Assembly (NCBI RefSeq): GCF_001050235.1
Contig: NZ_DF967972.1
Span: 213,378-277,377, forward strand
DNA length: 64,000 nt
Source: Longilinea arvoryzae
GTDB taxonomy: Bacteria > Chloroflexota > Anaerolineae > Anaerolineales > Anaerolineaceae
Reading direction: 5' to 3'
This document shows positions 9,929-18,454 of the stretch, in pieces. Under the pieces are notes generated by a model. The model was not told where the DNA came from and made no database searches. It worked only from the letters and a program-made list of their open reading frames with translations. A program made the position numbers and the translations under genes. Every line of letters begins with the position of its first letter. Within the stretch, counting starts at the first letter, position 1.

Positions 9929-10096
9929 TTATTCGGCTGCCATCAAGCGTTCAACGCTCCGCGTCGGATGGCATTTGGACAGGTCATCAGCGCTTTGCAG
10001 ATTAACCCAAAATTCGGCCGATATGCCCAACGGAATAAGGAATTCTTCCAGTAAAAAGCTCCATGGATGGGTGGCAATCCGATTTTCAGGGAACAA
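9929..10096 (-). pseudogene. HigA-like antitoxin remnant lacking its helix-turn-helix
   Basis: A 55-codon minus-strand frame reads NRIATHPWSFLLEEFL, then IPLGIS, then directly AEFWVNLQSADDL. These are the N-terminal and C-terminal parts of HigA/VapI-type XRE antitoxins, which normally have about 40 residues of helix-turn-helix between LGIS and (S)AEFW. The deletion is in frame, so a short protein could still be made from a TTG start at 10096, with TAGGAG overlapping the stop of the upstream LLM gene. No higB toxin is adjacent. Confidence 0.6.
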
Positions 10097-10104
10097 CGCT
10101 ACTC

Positions 10105-10932
10105 CTAAATGGTAGGCGCGCCCTTTCGAATGTGCTCCGCGGCCTCCTCAAACGTGGCTCCCCACAGGCCTTCGATCCACCAGGTGGCGCCGGCATCCCG
10201 CAGAGCGGCCAGTCTGGCTTGCCGTTCAACCGCATCCAGCCCAGCCGTGCTGCCCTCGATCACGATGTCGAAGGGCGTTTGCGCCGCGCGATTGGCTTCA
10301 ATGTAAGCCTTCACCTCGGCCACTTCCGCGGGCGTCAGCGCCGCAAACTGCCCGTTTGCGCCGGATTTGACCGGCAGCACGCCGTCGCACTTCAACGCGC
10401 GGCGCATCGATTTTGGCCTGGGCCAGGCGCCCACCACCCACAGCGGGATGCGTGGCTGCTGAACCGGCCGGGGTGGGTAATACTGCGGGTCCAGCGCAGT
10501 GAGTTTGAGATGGTAATGGCGTCCGTCATAATCGAAGGGTTGCCCGGCGTACAGTTGGGTCAGGATGTCGATGGTCTCATCGAGCATCTCGGCCCGCAAC
10601 CGGGTATCGGTCACCGCATCCGGAAAAGCCTGCCAGCCCATCCACACCGCGCCGGTGGCCAGCGCCAGCGTCAGGCGTCCGCCGCTCAGGTGATCCAAAG
10701 CGGCACTCTCCGAGGCAATTTTCCAGGGCTTGCGCAGCGGCACGGGCACCACCATCACGCCCAGGCGAATGCGCTGCGTGCGCATGGCGGCCGCGCTCAG
10801 TGACACGATCGGATCGACGGTCCAGATGGCATCGCCGACAAAGGCGCCGTCCCAACCGTGCTCTTCGGCCAGATAGGCTAATTCGGCAATCTCTCGCGCG
10901 CTGAGATAAGGCAGGGCGACTCCGAAATTCAT
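10105..10932 (-). CDS. LLM-class (F420- or flavin-dependent) oxidoreductase
   Basis: This encodes 275 aa, slightly short for the luciferase-like monooxygenase family. It starts MNFGVALPYLSAREIAELA; the family's TIM-barrel strands follow, with RIRLGVMVVPVPLRKPWKIA, LDHLSGGRLTLALATGAVW and PLWVVGAWP. The cofactor (FMN or F420) and substrate cannot be assigned. The ATG at 10932 has AAGGAG 8 nt upstream; a much longer open frame upstream lies antisense to the next gene and is rejected. Its stop codon is part of the putative ribosome-binding site of the HigA remnant. Confidence 0.85.
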   Translation of the reverse strand: MNFGVALPYLSAREIAELAYLAEEHGWDGAFVGDAIWTVDPIVSLSAAAMRTQRIRLGVMVVPVPLRKPWKIASESAALDHLSGGRLTLALATGAVWMGWQAFPDAVTDTRLRAEMLDETIDILTQLYAGQPFDYDGRHYHLKLTALDPQYYPPRPVQQPRIPLWVVGAWPRPKSMRRALKCDGVLPVKSGANGQFAALTPAEVAEVKAYIEANRAAQTPFDIVIEGSTAGLDAVERQARLAALRDAGATWWIEGLWGATFEEAAEHIRKGAPTI

Positions 10933-11064
10933 GCAGTGACTCCTTGAAGGGATGGTAAGAAGCGGATCGAGACTTTGATTGTAGCCTGAAACGCGGCGAA
11001 ACGATGTAAAATGAAGGGTGCGTTTGAATCCAGCTTTGATTTTGTCTTTTCTCGGAGTGTTCGC

Positions 11065-12099
11065 ATGGAATCCATTAACCGTTTCGCCGTTGTCATTCAC
11101 CCGCTCAGGCCGTTCATGGAATGGGTAAACCGCCCGGCGGTGCGCGGCACGGACGAATTGATTCCGCTGGAGGCGCTGCAGGAAGACGCGACCGTAATCC
11201 TGACCCCCGAGATGGACACGACCGATGCTGCCCTGAACTGGCTTAAAAGTTACAAGCCCCAATTGTTCGAAATGGAACTGGAAAGCTGGTGCACCGACCG
11301 CTCCACCTGGCCCGAAAAACGCACCGCCCGGCTGTTCGACGAGTGGTTCGACCTGGAAGTGCACACCATGGTCTTCGATGCCGTCGGCGAACCCATCCAC
11401 ACGGCCCTGCAGGAAGCTCAGGAAGGCGGTAACATCCAACCCGGCGACAACGTCCGGGTGCGTTCGGGGGTGATCGAGCCGGAAACCGGCGCCGATCTTT
11501 CCGGGTGGGAAGGGCGCGTGATGGAGATGGCCATCGATCCGGACAGCGGCGTTCTGGTGGCATGGGTGGAATGGGACAGCCCGACGCTCCAACAGCTCAC
11601 CCCGGGCTTGATTCAGCGCTTCATCAACGCCGATTCCGATTGGGTCGGGCAGGCGATGGAAGTCCGGGATCTGCAGGTCGCTCAACCGCGCGATACCCTT
11701 GCCCAGACCGAACAGGCGCGCACCGATCTGCTGGCGCGCTATACCTGGACCGATCTGGGCTTGCAGGGGAAACGCATCTACCGGATTCTGAAAGATGCCT
11801 TCAAGGCCAATCCAAAGTTCACCTGCCTGGATGCCTGGGAATCGTATTTGAACGCGAAACTAAGCTTCCCGTTTATGGCGCGCGTGGTGGTCGAACAGGA
11901 CTGCGGACCGTTGAACCTGGACATGGAGGTCGAGGTGCGTGAGCTTTCGGGGATCGAACCGGACAACGGATTGTTCGCTCTGGTGCAGCGCGGCGGGCGC
12001 AGCTTCGTTTTTCCCCTCTCCGACCTGGCCGTGGACGATCCGGCCGCACCGAATTTCCAACTCCTGGAAGATTACGGCATGTGGTATGAGAATAAGTAA
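11065..12099 (+). CDS. Three-part protein with a CcbP-like calcium-binding C-terminal domain
   Basis: This encodes 344 aa. Residues 1-110 have the pattern IPEMD...ALNWLKSYKPQLFEMEL...WCTDRSTWP...FDEWFDLEVHTMVFD, seen in uncharacterised VacJ-plasmid-type proteins. Residues about 125-190 look like a small SH3/KOW-like barrel (GDNVRVRSGVIEPE...WVEWDSPT). Residues about 225-344 carry LSFPFMARVV, then VEVREL, then FVFPLSDLAV, DDP and LEDYGMWYE, which fits calcium-binding CcbP proteins. The function of the combination is unknown. The ATG at 11065 has CGGAGT upstream; an in-frame ATG 18 codons earlier is less likely. Confidence 0.7.
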   Translation: MESINRFAVVIHPLRPFMEWVNRPAVRGTDELIPLEALQEDATVILTPEMDTTDAALNWLKSYKPQLFEMELESWCTDRSTWPEKRTARLFDEWFDLEVHTMVFDAVGEPIHTALQEAQEGGNIQPGDNVRVRSGVIEPETGADLSGWEGRVMEMAIDPDSGVLVAWVEWDSPTLQQLTPGLIQRFINADSDWVGQAMEVRDLQVAQPRDTLAQTEQARTDLLARYTWTDLGLQGKRIYRILKDAFKANPKFTCLDAWESYLNAKLSFPFMARVVVEQDCGPLNLDMEVEVRELSGIEPDNGLFALVQRGGRSFVFPLSDLAVDDPAAPNFQLLEDYGMWYENK

Positions 12100-12101
12100 G
12101 A

Positions 12102-12136
12102 AGTGAAGAGTGAAGAGTGAAGCGTGAAGCGTGATT
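12102..12136 (+). repeat. Heptamer repeat, AGTGAAG type
   Basis: Five 7-bp units: AGTGAAG three times, CGTGAAG, CGTGATT, starting 2 bp after the stop of the preceding gene. Each unit holds a TGA, so all three plus-strand frames close within 21 bp. The remainder of the gap to 12276 shows no gene. Confidence 0.75.
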
Positions 12137-12276
12137 CCGTTATTCGTTGATTCAGTATTCGGCTAAATCAACTCATCCCCAATGCAATTGATTTTCTGTA
12201 ATAATGACGTAAGTCATCTGGCGGTTTACGTCGCCACCACGGGGTAAACCGAAGAAATTTTTCCCAAAAAGCCACC

Positions 12277-12311
12277 AGCTAATAGCTAATGGCCAATGGC
12301 TAATGGCTAAT
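12277..12311 (+). repeat. Heptamer repeat, GGCTAAT type
   Basis: Five 7-bp units: AGCTAAT twice, GGCCAAT, GGCTAAT twice. It overlaps the 3' end of the phosphatase gene on the minus strand and supplies its stop codon at 12300-12302. Confidence 0.8.
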
Positions 12312-12770
12312 CTTCTCCAACAAGCCCCGACAACCTGCTTCCACCAGTTCGAAGACAGTTTCGAAATTGCCGTCATAATACGGGTCCGGGATATCGGCCG
12401 GAAAATCCGGGCCTGCAAATTCCATCAAACGATAAACATGGATTGCGCCGTTGCTCAACCGGCGCAAATCGACCCAATTTTCGTAATCCATTCCGATCAG
12501 GTAATCCACCCCATCCAGGTCGGTCCGGCGAATCTGCACCGAGCGTTTGGCAGGGTCGAGGGGGACGGCGTGCTGTTTGAGCACGGCGCGCGTACCGGGG
12601 TGGGGCGGCTTTCCGACCTCCCAGGGGCTGGTGGCAGCCGAACTGATCTCGATCTTCTCACCCAGCCCGGCCTCGTTCACCATCTGCCTGAATACCGCTT
12701 CAGCCATGGGGGAACGGCAAATATTCCCCAAGCATACGAATAAAACTCGAATCTTCGTTTTCTGTTCCAT
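12300..12770 (-). CDS. Low-molecular-weight protein-tyrosine phosphatase
   Basis: This encodes 156 aa, the usual LMW-PTP length. The P-loop FVCLGNICRSPMAE has the CX5R active site with nucleophile Cys and the following Ser. The general-acid loop is IPDPYYDG near residue 130. It removes phosphate from protein tyrosine, or from arginine in YwlE-like members; which one cannot be told. The ATG at 12770 is chosen because the P-loop normally starts within the first 10-15 residues. The last residues, ...KISH, are encoded by the heptamer repeat. Confidence 0.93.
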   Translation of the reverse strand: MEQKTKIRVLFVCLGNICRSPMAEAVFRQMVNEAGLGEKIEISSAATSPWEVGKPPHPGTRAVLKQHAVPLDPAKRSVQIRRTDLDGVDYLIGMDYENWVDLRRLSNGAIHVYRLMEFAGPDFPADIPDPYYDGNFETVFELVEAGCRGLLEKISH

Positions 12771-12861
12771 ATCCAATCCCATCGCGAGGTCGGCAGTGAT
12801 TGTACCAGAAAACACCCTCTAGGCTTGCAAGTTTCCCTCCGGATTCAGGTTGGCGTTTATC

Positions 12862-12870
12862 TGTTATAAT
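12862..12870 (+). promoter_or_regulatory. Extended -10 promoter of the LysM gene
   Basis: TGTTATAAT: an extended TG plus a consensus TATAAT. The ATG follows 11 bp later, leaving a leader of about 4 nt. No clear -35 is seen, as expected for an extended -10 promoter. Confidence 0.55.
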
Positions 12871-12880
12871 TTTTGTACCC

Positions 12881-13684
12881 ATGACACCTTCAGTACGCAA
12901 TACCCATACTTCACGCCTATTTTGGCTGGCAGGGCTGCTCGGGGTATGTGTTTTCCTCGGACTGCTGACCATGCCTGCCACTGCTGCGCCTCGGGCGCAA
13001 ATTTACTACAACACTCCCACTCCGGACGCGGATGGGCGCATCGTTTATGTGGTCAAATCTGGCGAGACCTGCCTGAGCATCTCCCTCCTCACCGGGGTTT
13101 CGTTGACCCAGCTTCGTGAACTCAATTCACTTAACGAAGCGTGTGTATTGTCCGTGGGTCAGGAACTGCTGCTGGCACAGGTTACGGCGGTCGCCCCCAC
13201 GGCCGGCCCGACCACCACGCCCACGGCGATCCTGCCCTCGCCCACGCCCTTTAACGGAACCGGCGAAGTCTGCGTTTATCTGTTCGATGACGTCAACGGC
13301 AACGGCGTGCCGGACGAAAACGAAACCGGCATCGTCGGCGGCGCCATCAGCCTGACCGACCGGGTCGGCAAGGTATCCCTCACCGGCACCACCCTGGGGA
13401 CAAGCGTTCCGGTTTGTTTTTCGGATCTGGACGAGGGCGAGTACAACGTTTCGGTGGGCGTACCGGAAGGATATAACGCGACCACCCAGTTGAACTATAC
13501 GCTCACCGTGCGCGCCGGCGAAACCAGCAACGTCGATTTCGGCGCCCAGCTCAGCGGCGCGGCCCGGGTGCTCTCCCCGGCCGAAGGCGGCACCTCGCCC
13601 ATGCTCGGGATCCTGGGCATCCTGGTGCTGCTGGGCGGCGGCGCGCTGGGATTCCTGGCCCTGCGTTCGCGGAAGTTTAGATAA
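12881..13684 (+). CDS. LysM and SdrD-B-like surface protein with C-terminal anchor
   Basis: This encodes 267 aa. An N-terminal signal segment (about 14-36, ending PATAA) is followed by one LysM domain (IVYVVKSGETCLSIS...LSVGQELLL, about 53-100). A Thr/Pro linker comes next, then an SdrD-B/carboxypeptidase-regulatory-like domain (CVYLFDDVNGNGVPDENE..., about 125-220). A C-terminal helix rich in Gly/Leu ends in RSRKFR. It is probably peptidoglycan-binding and held in the membrane by its tail. There is no sortase LPXTG motif. The start is set by the TATAAT box 11 nt upstream. Confidence 0.82.
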   Translation: MTPSVRNTHTSRLFWLAGLLGVCVFLGLLTMPATAAPRAQIYYNTPTPDADGRIVYVVKSGETCLSISLLTGVSLTQLRELNSLNEACVLSVGQELLLAQVTAVAPTAGPTTTPTAILPSPTPFNGTGEVCVYLFDDVNGNGVPDENETGIVGGAISLTDRVGKVSLTGTTLGTSVPVCFSDLDEGEYNVSVGVPEGYNATTQLNYTLTVRAGETSNVDFGAQLSGAARVLSPAEGGTSPMLGILGILVLLGGGALGFLALRSRKFR

Positions 13685-13694
13685 CGCCGAATTC

Positions 13695-13723
13695 GGACGG
13701 CCCGGCGGGGCCGTCCTTTTTTT
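13695..13723 (+). terminator. Intrinsic terminator after the LysM gene
   Basis: A 9-bp GC stem GGACGGCCC/GGGCCGTCC (13695-13703, 13708-13716) with a 4-nt loop is followed by seven T. Confidence 0.92.
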
Positions 13724-13774
13724 ACCAGGGCCATCCGCTGCCTGGCGGCAGCCGCCCGGTTTGGCATCCCTGGC

Positions 13775-15061
13775 TCAGTTCTCATTGCCGGAAAGGCCAA
13801 TGGTTTCGCTGAAATTTCCATTCCCTTGATTCGTCCAGACGATGTACCGGCCGTTGGACGCGCCGGCGAAGACGTCCGTCAGGCTGTCGCCGTTGAAATC
13901 GCCAACGGCCAGACCAAAACTCTCCCGATACTCGAACCCCGGTCCCACGCGCTTGAAGGCCGGGCGGCCATCCTTCCATTCGAGACGCCACAGGTAGGCC
14001 CATTTTTGGCCGGCCACCAGCGCCTCCAGGGCCCCATCGCGATCGAAATCCTCCAGGAAGATCCGCGTGGTCGCGGGACCGGCGATGACCTGGCCGTAAT
14101 CATCCAGGACGCCCATCTCTCCCCCCTGCATTCCGCCGCGATTGATCATCGCCTGCGCGCCTTTTCGCGTGCCCACCAGTGCATCCAGGTCGCCGTCGCC
14201 ATCCAGGTCCTCCAGGGCCACGGCGGTGCTGTCGACCTCTCCCAGGCGCTGGCCGGAGTCGCTCAAATTGCCGGCGCCGTCGTTCAGCAGCACCCGGTCC
14301 GCCGCGGCCGGGCCCGCGTTGAGTTGCTTCGAACCGACCGCCGCGTAAACATCCAGGTCCCCGTCGCCGTCCAGATCGCCCAACGTCGTGGCGCGGACAG
14401 GAACCCGATCCAGCTCGGGCAATGGCGCCGTCCGAAAGGCCAGCCGGTCCCCAATATTCGCTTCGCGGAAAAAGGTCCAGCTCTGAACCGTGGCGGGGTT
14501 GATTTTGGAATCATCGACCGGATTGCAGCAGGAGGTCACCAGGCCATCCAGGCGGCCATCGCCGTTCAGGTCGCCCAACGCCAACGATCCGTCCATCGGG
14601 AGAAAGCTCAACGAAGAGGGAGATGCGGGGATAACGTACGTGTTCGGAAAGCTGCCGGCTTTACCCCCCTGAACGCCGCCCTGATTGATCACCCAGGTTG
14701 CCTTGTAAACGCCATAGGTGAGCAGGTCCGTATCCCCATCCTGATCGATGTCACCACCGCTGACGGCCAGACTGCCGGGCAAATCCGGCTGGCTCAGGAT
14801 GAATCGGCCGCCGCCCTGGTTGAGCCACAGGAGTGGTCCGGCCCAAACGGTCATCGCTGCCTCATACCGGGCGCGTCCCATGAGGATATCCTGGTCTCCA
14901 TCGAGATCGAGATCCGCCGACAGGCTGGTGAACGTATAGGGACCCTTGTTCTCAGAATTGTAGATTGTGAAAAAGAGATAGGCTATTCCGCTGTAGATCA
15001 GCACAGGGACCAGTGCGATCAAGCCCACCAGTGAATCCCGGAATATTTTTTTGCCATTCAT
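13775..15061 (-). CDS. Membrane-anchored VCBS/FG-GAP repeat protein
   Basis: This encodes 428 aa. A single N-terminal transmembrane segment (about 10-33) is followed by seven repeats of the D-x-[DN]-x-D-G-[DxD] calcium-binding type, such as DLDLDGDQD, DIDQDGDTD, DLNGDGRLD, DLDGDGDLD (twice), DFDRDGALE and DFNGDSLTD. These predict an extracellular seven-bladed beta-propeller of the integrin-alpha type, closed by the last FG-GAP unit. The ligand is unknown. AAGGTGGG precedes the ATG. It converges with the LysM gene, and the two share the intergenic terminator region. Confidence 0.88.
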   Translation of the reverse strand: MNGKKIFRDSLVGLIALVPVLIYSGIAYLFFTIYNSENKGPYTFTSLSADLDLDGDQDILMGRARYEAAMTVWAGPLLWLNQGGGRFILSQPDLPGSLAVSGGDIDQDGDTDLLTYGVYKATWVINQGGVQGGKAGSFPNTYVIPASPSSLSFLPMDGSLALGDLNGDGRLDGLVTSCCNPVDDSKINPATVQSWTFFREANIGDRLAFRTAPLPELDRVPVRATTLGDLDGDGDLDVYAAVGSKQLNAGPAAADRVLLNDGAGNLSDSGQRLGEVDSTAVALEDLDGDGDLDALVGTRKGAQAMINRGGMQGGEMGVLDDYGQVIAGPATTRIFLEDFDRDGALEALVAGQKWAYLWRLEWKDGRPAFKRVGPGFEYRESFGLAVGDFNGDSLTDVFAGASNGRYIVWTNQGNGNFSETIGLSGNEN

Positions 15062-15188
15062 GCTATCCCACCTTGCAAGCCGATCCGATGAGCCTGCAAG
15101 GTCATCGTAGCATGTTCAACGCGCGGTTGTATTAAATTTTTTGCCCGGCGCGCCGCAAGTGGCGATCTCGACGGCTACAGTTCGAGGA

Positions 15189-16268
15189 TCAACCTCTCCC
15201 GCTGCCGGCTGCTTTGCACAGGGCGTCTGGTTTTAAGACGGCTTCGTTCGCGATTTCTTCGCGCACCAGCGTGGCGCGCATCACGAAGCGATCGACCGAT
15301 CCGAAGCGGTATTTGTATTCTTCGTCGCCGCGCATGAAATCGAATTCGCGAATGCCGTTTTCGTTGGCCCACTTCAAAAGATCGCCCAACAGCACCCAGC
15401 CCGGTGAATATTCACTGAAGGAGCGGTCGAGGCCAGAGTTGTAGATCCACAGGCGGTCGATGTAGTGAAAATTCAGGTAGCCGGCAGCGCGTTTGCCGTC
15501 GATATTCAGAAACGCCAGTTGCAGGCAGCCCTCCTCGAAGGCGCAGCACATGGTATTGCGCATATGCTGGCGCATGGCCGGCGTCAGAAACGTCTCCTTT
15601 TCGGGATCCTGGCTCATCAACGCCAGGAAAGTCTCCATGTCGGTTTCCAACGCGGCCGGATCGGTGGTGATCGACCAGTCGATCGGGACGGCAGCCTCTT
15701 CCGCGCGGCGCATCTTGCGGCGAATCTCGTGGCGCTGTTTCTTATCGATGCTCGCCAGATAGGTCTCCCAGTCGCCCGGCAACGGAATGTAAGGCGAATG
15801 TTCCAACTGCTGGGCGGCAAAACGCCAACCCTGCCCGGCAGCGGCGCGTTGCAACGCCGTCAGGCTGGGCGAGGAATCCAGCAGGTTATACAGGTCCAGC
15901 GCCTGCCAGTCGGGCACTTCCTGCGCCAGGAAAGGCAGCAGCCCGGCGAGAAAATCGTCCAGGTCAACCGGCCGGACGATGAAATCGAGATAATCCGAGA
16001 CTTCGATGCTTCCAATCAGCATCAGCGCTTTACGGCCGGCGTGGTTGGCGCGAAACAAGGGCGCGATGCCGGCCAGGCGTCCGTCCTGTGTGGCGGTGAC
16101 GATCACCAGATCGCTATCGACCGGCCATTCACCGCCGCCGCGGGTTTGCCACCAACTGTAAAGATATTCATATCGTAAAAACGGTACATGCGAAACGCTC
16201 TCCTCCAGCAAAGCATTCCAATCGGAGCGTAACATTTCAGGGAAGATTGTGTGAAGGGTAAATTGCAT
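15189..16268 (-). CDS. BioF2/FemAB-like GNAT acetyltransferase (Acetyltransf_6 type)
   Basis: This encodes 359 aa. It shows PFLRYEYLYSWW near the start, YLASIDKKQRHEIRRKMRRA in the middle, and GYLNFHYIDRLWIYNSG...PGWVLLGDLLKWA near the C-terminus, the pattern of CelD/BioF2-type acyltransferases associated with polysaccharide or envelope synthesis. It is cytoplasmic. The ATG at 16268 has a TATAAT box exactly 7 nt upstream and no Shine-Dalgarno, so the start is chosen as leaderless. A 56-codon longer frame upstream overlaps the divergent gene's promoter and is rejected. Confidence 0.8.
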   Translation of the reverse strand: MQFTLHTIFPEMLRSDWNALLEESVSHVPFLRYEYLYSWWQTRGGGEWPVDSDLVIVTATQDGRLAGIAPLFRANHAGRKALMLIGSIEVSDYLDFIVRPVDLDDFLAGLLPFLAQEVPDWQALDLYNLLDSSPSLTALQRAAAGQGWRFAAQQLEHSPYIPLPGDWETYLASIDKKQRHEIRRKMRRAEEAAVPIDWSITTDPAALETDMETFLALMSQDPEKETFLTPAMRQHMRNTMCCAFEEGCLQLAFLNIDGKRAAGYLNFHYIDRLWIYNSGLDRSFSEYSPGWVLLGDLLKWANENGIREFDFMRGDEEYKYRFGSVDRFVMRATLVREEIANEAVLKPDALCKAAGSGRG

Positions 16269-16274
16269 GGGCCC

Positions 16275-16303
16275 ATTATACTTGGTTGGAGACGGAGGCG
16301 CAA
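16275..16303 (-). promoter_or_regulatory. Promoter of the BioF2-like gene, leaderless
   Basis: On the minus strand, TTGCGC (16298-16303), 17 bp, TATAAT (16275-16280); the seventh base after the -10 is the A of the start codon. Confidence 0.6.
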
Positions 16304-16408
16304 AAAGGAAGTGATGGTCGATCCGAAATCGTTTTTTGATATTCCTATATAATGATGTTAATAATCTCTTTGATGATGTTCCGATAATCTTTTTAAGGAA
16401 ACAAAAAA

Positions 16409-17092
16409 ATGAAGGAATTTTGCAAGACCATCGCATGGATCGTCTTATCCATCGTCGTCGCCGCAGGTGCGCTTACCGGCCTGAATAAAATTCTACAGAA
16501 ACCATCCGTCATCCTGACCAGCACGCAGTGCGACCCTACCTGCTGGTATGGGATCCATCCCGGTCAGGAAGAGCCCTATGCAATTTATACCGCACTGAGC
16601 AAGATCAAAGAAGTGAATCCGGATTCGCTCATCATCGAAAACGATCGGGACGATCGGATTTCAGATATCCATTGGAATTTTCAAAGGCCCGCGCCGGATG
16701 GCACCGGCGCAATCTATTTCAACGACGATCGCGTTACCGCCATCAGCATCACAACCGTGAATTCGATCCGTCTGGGAGAGCTCTTCGATAAATTGGGGGA
16801 GCCGGAGCGTTACTGGACCGAAATTGGCCAACGGGAATATGGCGAGTACGCGCGCATCTATCTGTTTTATCCGGCAAAGGGTTACCTTGCGGATGTGTTG
16901 ATCGATTTCGAGCCCGGCGCTACCCAGGTCGAGATCCGCCGCTCCACCCCGGTTTTTCGAGTGACCTATTTCGATCCGGATCTGTTCCAGGATTTACTGG
17001 AGACGAGAATCCTCATCGACGAGCCTGCCAAAACCCGCAGGGGCAGTTTTGTCCCCTGGAGCGGGTTCGGAATGCTTCCCATCGAAAACTAG
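16409..17092 (+). CDS. Membrane-anchored extracytoplasmic protein, unknown function
   Basis: This encodes 227 aa. A single N-terminal hydrophobic segment (about 8-27) is followed by a soluble domain with TQCDPTCWYGIHPGQ near residue 42, where the two close cysteines may form a disulfide. The rest alternates strands with many acidic and aromatic residues. I recognise the CDPTCWYGIxPG motif only as a feature of uncharacterised Chloroflexota envelope proteins. TAAGGAAA precedes the ATG and a TATAAT lies about 60 bp upstream (near 16347). It is divergent from the acetyltransferase gene. Confidence 0.65.
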   Translation: MKEFCKTIAWIVLSIVVAAGALTGLNKILQKPSVILTSTQCDPTCWYGIHPGQEEPYAIYTALSKIKEVNPDSLIIENDRDDRISDIHWNFQRPAPDGTGAIYFNDDRVTAISITTVNSIRLGELFDKLGEPERYWTEIGQREYGEYARIYLFYPAKGYLADVLIDFEPGATQVEIRRSTPVFRVTYFDPDLFQDLLETRILIDEPAKTRRGSFVPWSGFGMLPIEN

Positions 17093-17105
17093 GGGCGGAT
17101 TCGGG

Positions 17106-17137
17106 GAAACAAAAAGAGGCGATCCATGGATCGCCTC
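17106..17137 (-). terminator. Bidirectional intrinsic terminator
   Basis: A perfect 22-bp palindrome at 17116-17137 (GAGGCGATCC and its complement) has a T run on the minus-strand side (A run at 17108-17115) and TCGTTT on the plus side. It ends the minus-strand gene stopping at 17170 and probably also the plus-strand gene stopping at 17092. Confidence 0.8.
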
Positions 17138-17169
17138 TCGTTTGCATTTCGCTGTCGATCGGAAATCGG

Positions 17170-18198
17170 TTATGCCTGCGGGGGCAGGTCCACCGGCGCG
17201 GACGGCGCTTCCGGCGGAACGGGCGCTGCCGGGGCGACCGGCGCAACCGGCTCTGTTGCCGCGGGGTTGCCCGCCTTTTTACCGGTCAGACGGCGGAAGG
17301 TGAGCGTCCAGGCTCCCAGGACATACGCTTCCAAGATACCCTCGGCCAGGATGGCGAAGGGCAGCAGGACCAGCCCGATCACCAGCGCGGCGGTCACCGC
17401 GGCGGAGGTGATGCCGCCTGTCGTCAACAAGGATGAGATGAAGGGTGCAAAGACCATTCCGAAGGGGATGGCCAGCAGAATGCCGGCCGCCAGGCGGATG
17501 ATGAACAGGATCAGGCCCATCACCACCATTTCACCCAGCCGCCCGGTCACCACCTTCCAGGCGCGGGCAAAAGCCGGCCACACGCCCAGGTCCTCAGCCA
17601 CCAGGGCCACCTGGACCTGAATCAGGTAAATGCTCAGTACCCAGCCCAGCGGGACCAGCAGGCAGAGGAGCGGTATCAGGCACAGCAGGCCGATGCCCAG
17701 CGTGGCGACACCGAAAACCACAATCAGCAGAACGACCGCCACGGTCACGACCAGGCTGCATACGAAGATCAGCAGATCGAAGAGGAACAGCCGGCCAAAG
17801 TAATACAGGGATCGATTGAACAGACTGCCGAAGCGCAGGGAAGCGTCCTCGTCCGCGTCGACCGAACCCCGCACCAGACCGGCGCGCCCGATGATGCTCA
17901 ACGCCCAGAAAGCAATCCCCAGGATGAACAGGCTGACGCCCAACACCACCCAGAACCAGACCGGGGCGGTGTTGAAGAAATGCTCGATGTTATCGACGAT
18001 ATGCTGAAACTCCGGTGGAATGACAATACCGTTTGCAAAATCCCCCGAGTCGAAAGTATATTGAATGCGCGATCCACCCCGGCTGCCAGCGCCGCTGCCA
18101 GCCTGCGATACCAGCCCGGCGAAAATACCGAAGATCCACAAAATCTTGTGTCTCCAGATGATGTGCCAGGCGCGAGAAAGAACTTCACCAAAATCCAT
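17170..18198 (-). CDS. Polytopic membrane protein, unknown function
   Basis: This encodes 342 aa with about six hydrophobic segments (roughly 18-35, 78-100, 128-160, 165-200, 230-255, 270-300). It starts DFGEVLSRAWHIIWRHKILWIFGIFAG, the opening seen in DUF7544/glycerophosphodiesterase-membrane-type proteins of this phylum. The tail, from about 310, is Pro/Ala-rich. The role is unknown. AAGGAGGT lies just before the ATG. In the 250-bp gap upstream I see one weak hairpin (GGGGA/TCCCC near 18220) and no other gene. Confidence 0.8.
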   Translation of the reverse strand: MDFGEVLSRAWHIIWRHKILWIFGIFAGLVSQAGSGAGSRGGSRIQYTFDSGDFANGIVIPPEFQHIVDNIEHFFNTAPVWFWVVLGVSLFILGIAFWALSIIGRAGLVRGSVDADEDASLRFGSLFNRSLYYFGRLFLFDLLIFVCSLVVTVAVVLLIVVFGVATLGIGLLCLIPLLCLLVPLGWVLSIYLIQVQVALVAEDLGVWPAFARAWKVVTGRLGEMVVMGLILFIIRLAAGILLAIPFGMVFAPFISSLLTTGGITSAAVTAALVIGLVLLPFAILAEGILEAYVLGAWTLTFRRLTGKKAGNPAATEPVAPVAPAAPVPPEAPSAPVDLPPQA

Positions 18199-18454
18199 TC
18201 TGAACCTCCTTCAAAACGGCGGGGAAACCAGTCCCCGGCGATTCCACTGAATCATATGAACTAAAAGATATACGTTAATTGTACAGAATAAGTTGCACAT
18301 TCGCGCCGGTCCATCGACCGGATTTCCCTTGCGCGCGGAGGTTTTCAGAATGGTGCTCCCCCAAAAATCGGCAGACACACTCCCCGGTGGGAAGCGGCGA
18401 TCCGCCGCTACAAAAGGAGAATGAGAGCACCTTAACCTGGGAAGCGCCGGAGGT

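Noticed and set aside
10933..11685. 250-codon extension of the LLM oxidoreductase
   Set aside because: It runs antisense to the CcbP-like gene, and the ATG at 10932 has a clear ribosome-binding site.
13826..15034. Plus-strand frame of 402 codons
   Set aside because: It is antisense to the VCBS-repeat gene; it is produced by the repetitive DGDxD codons.
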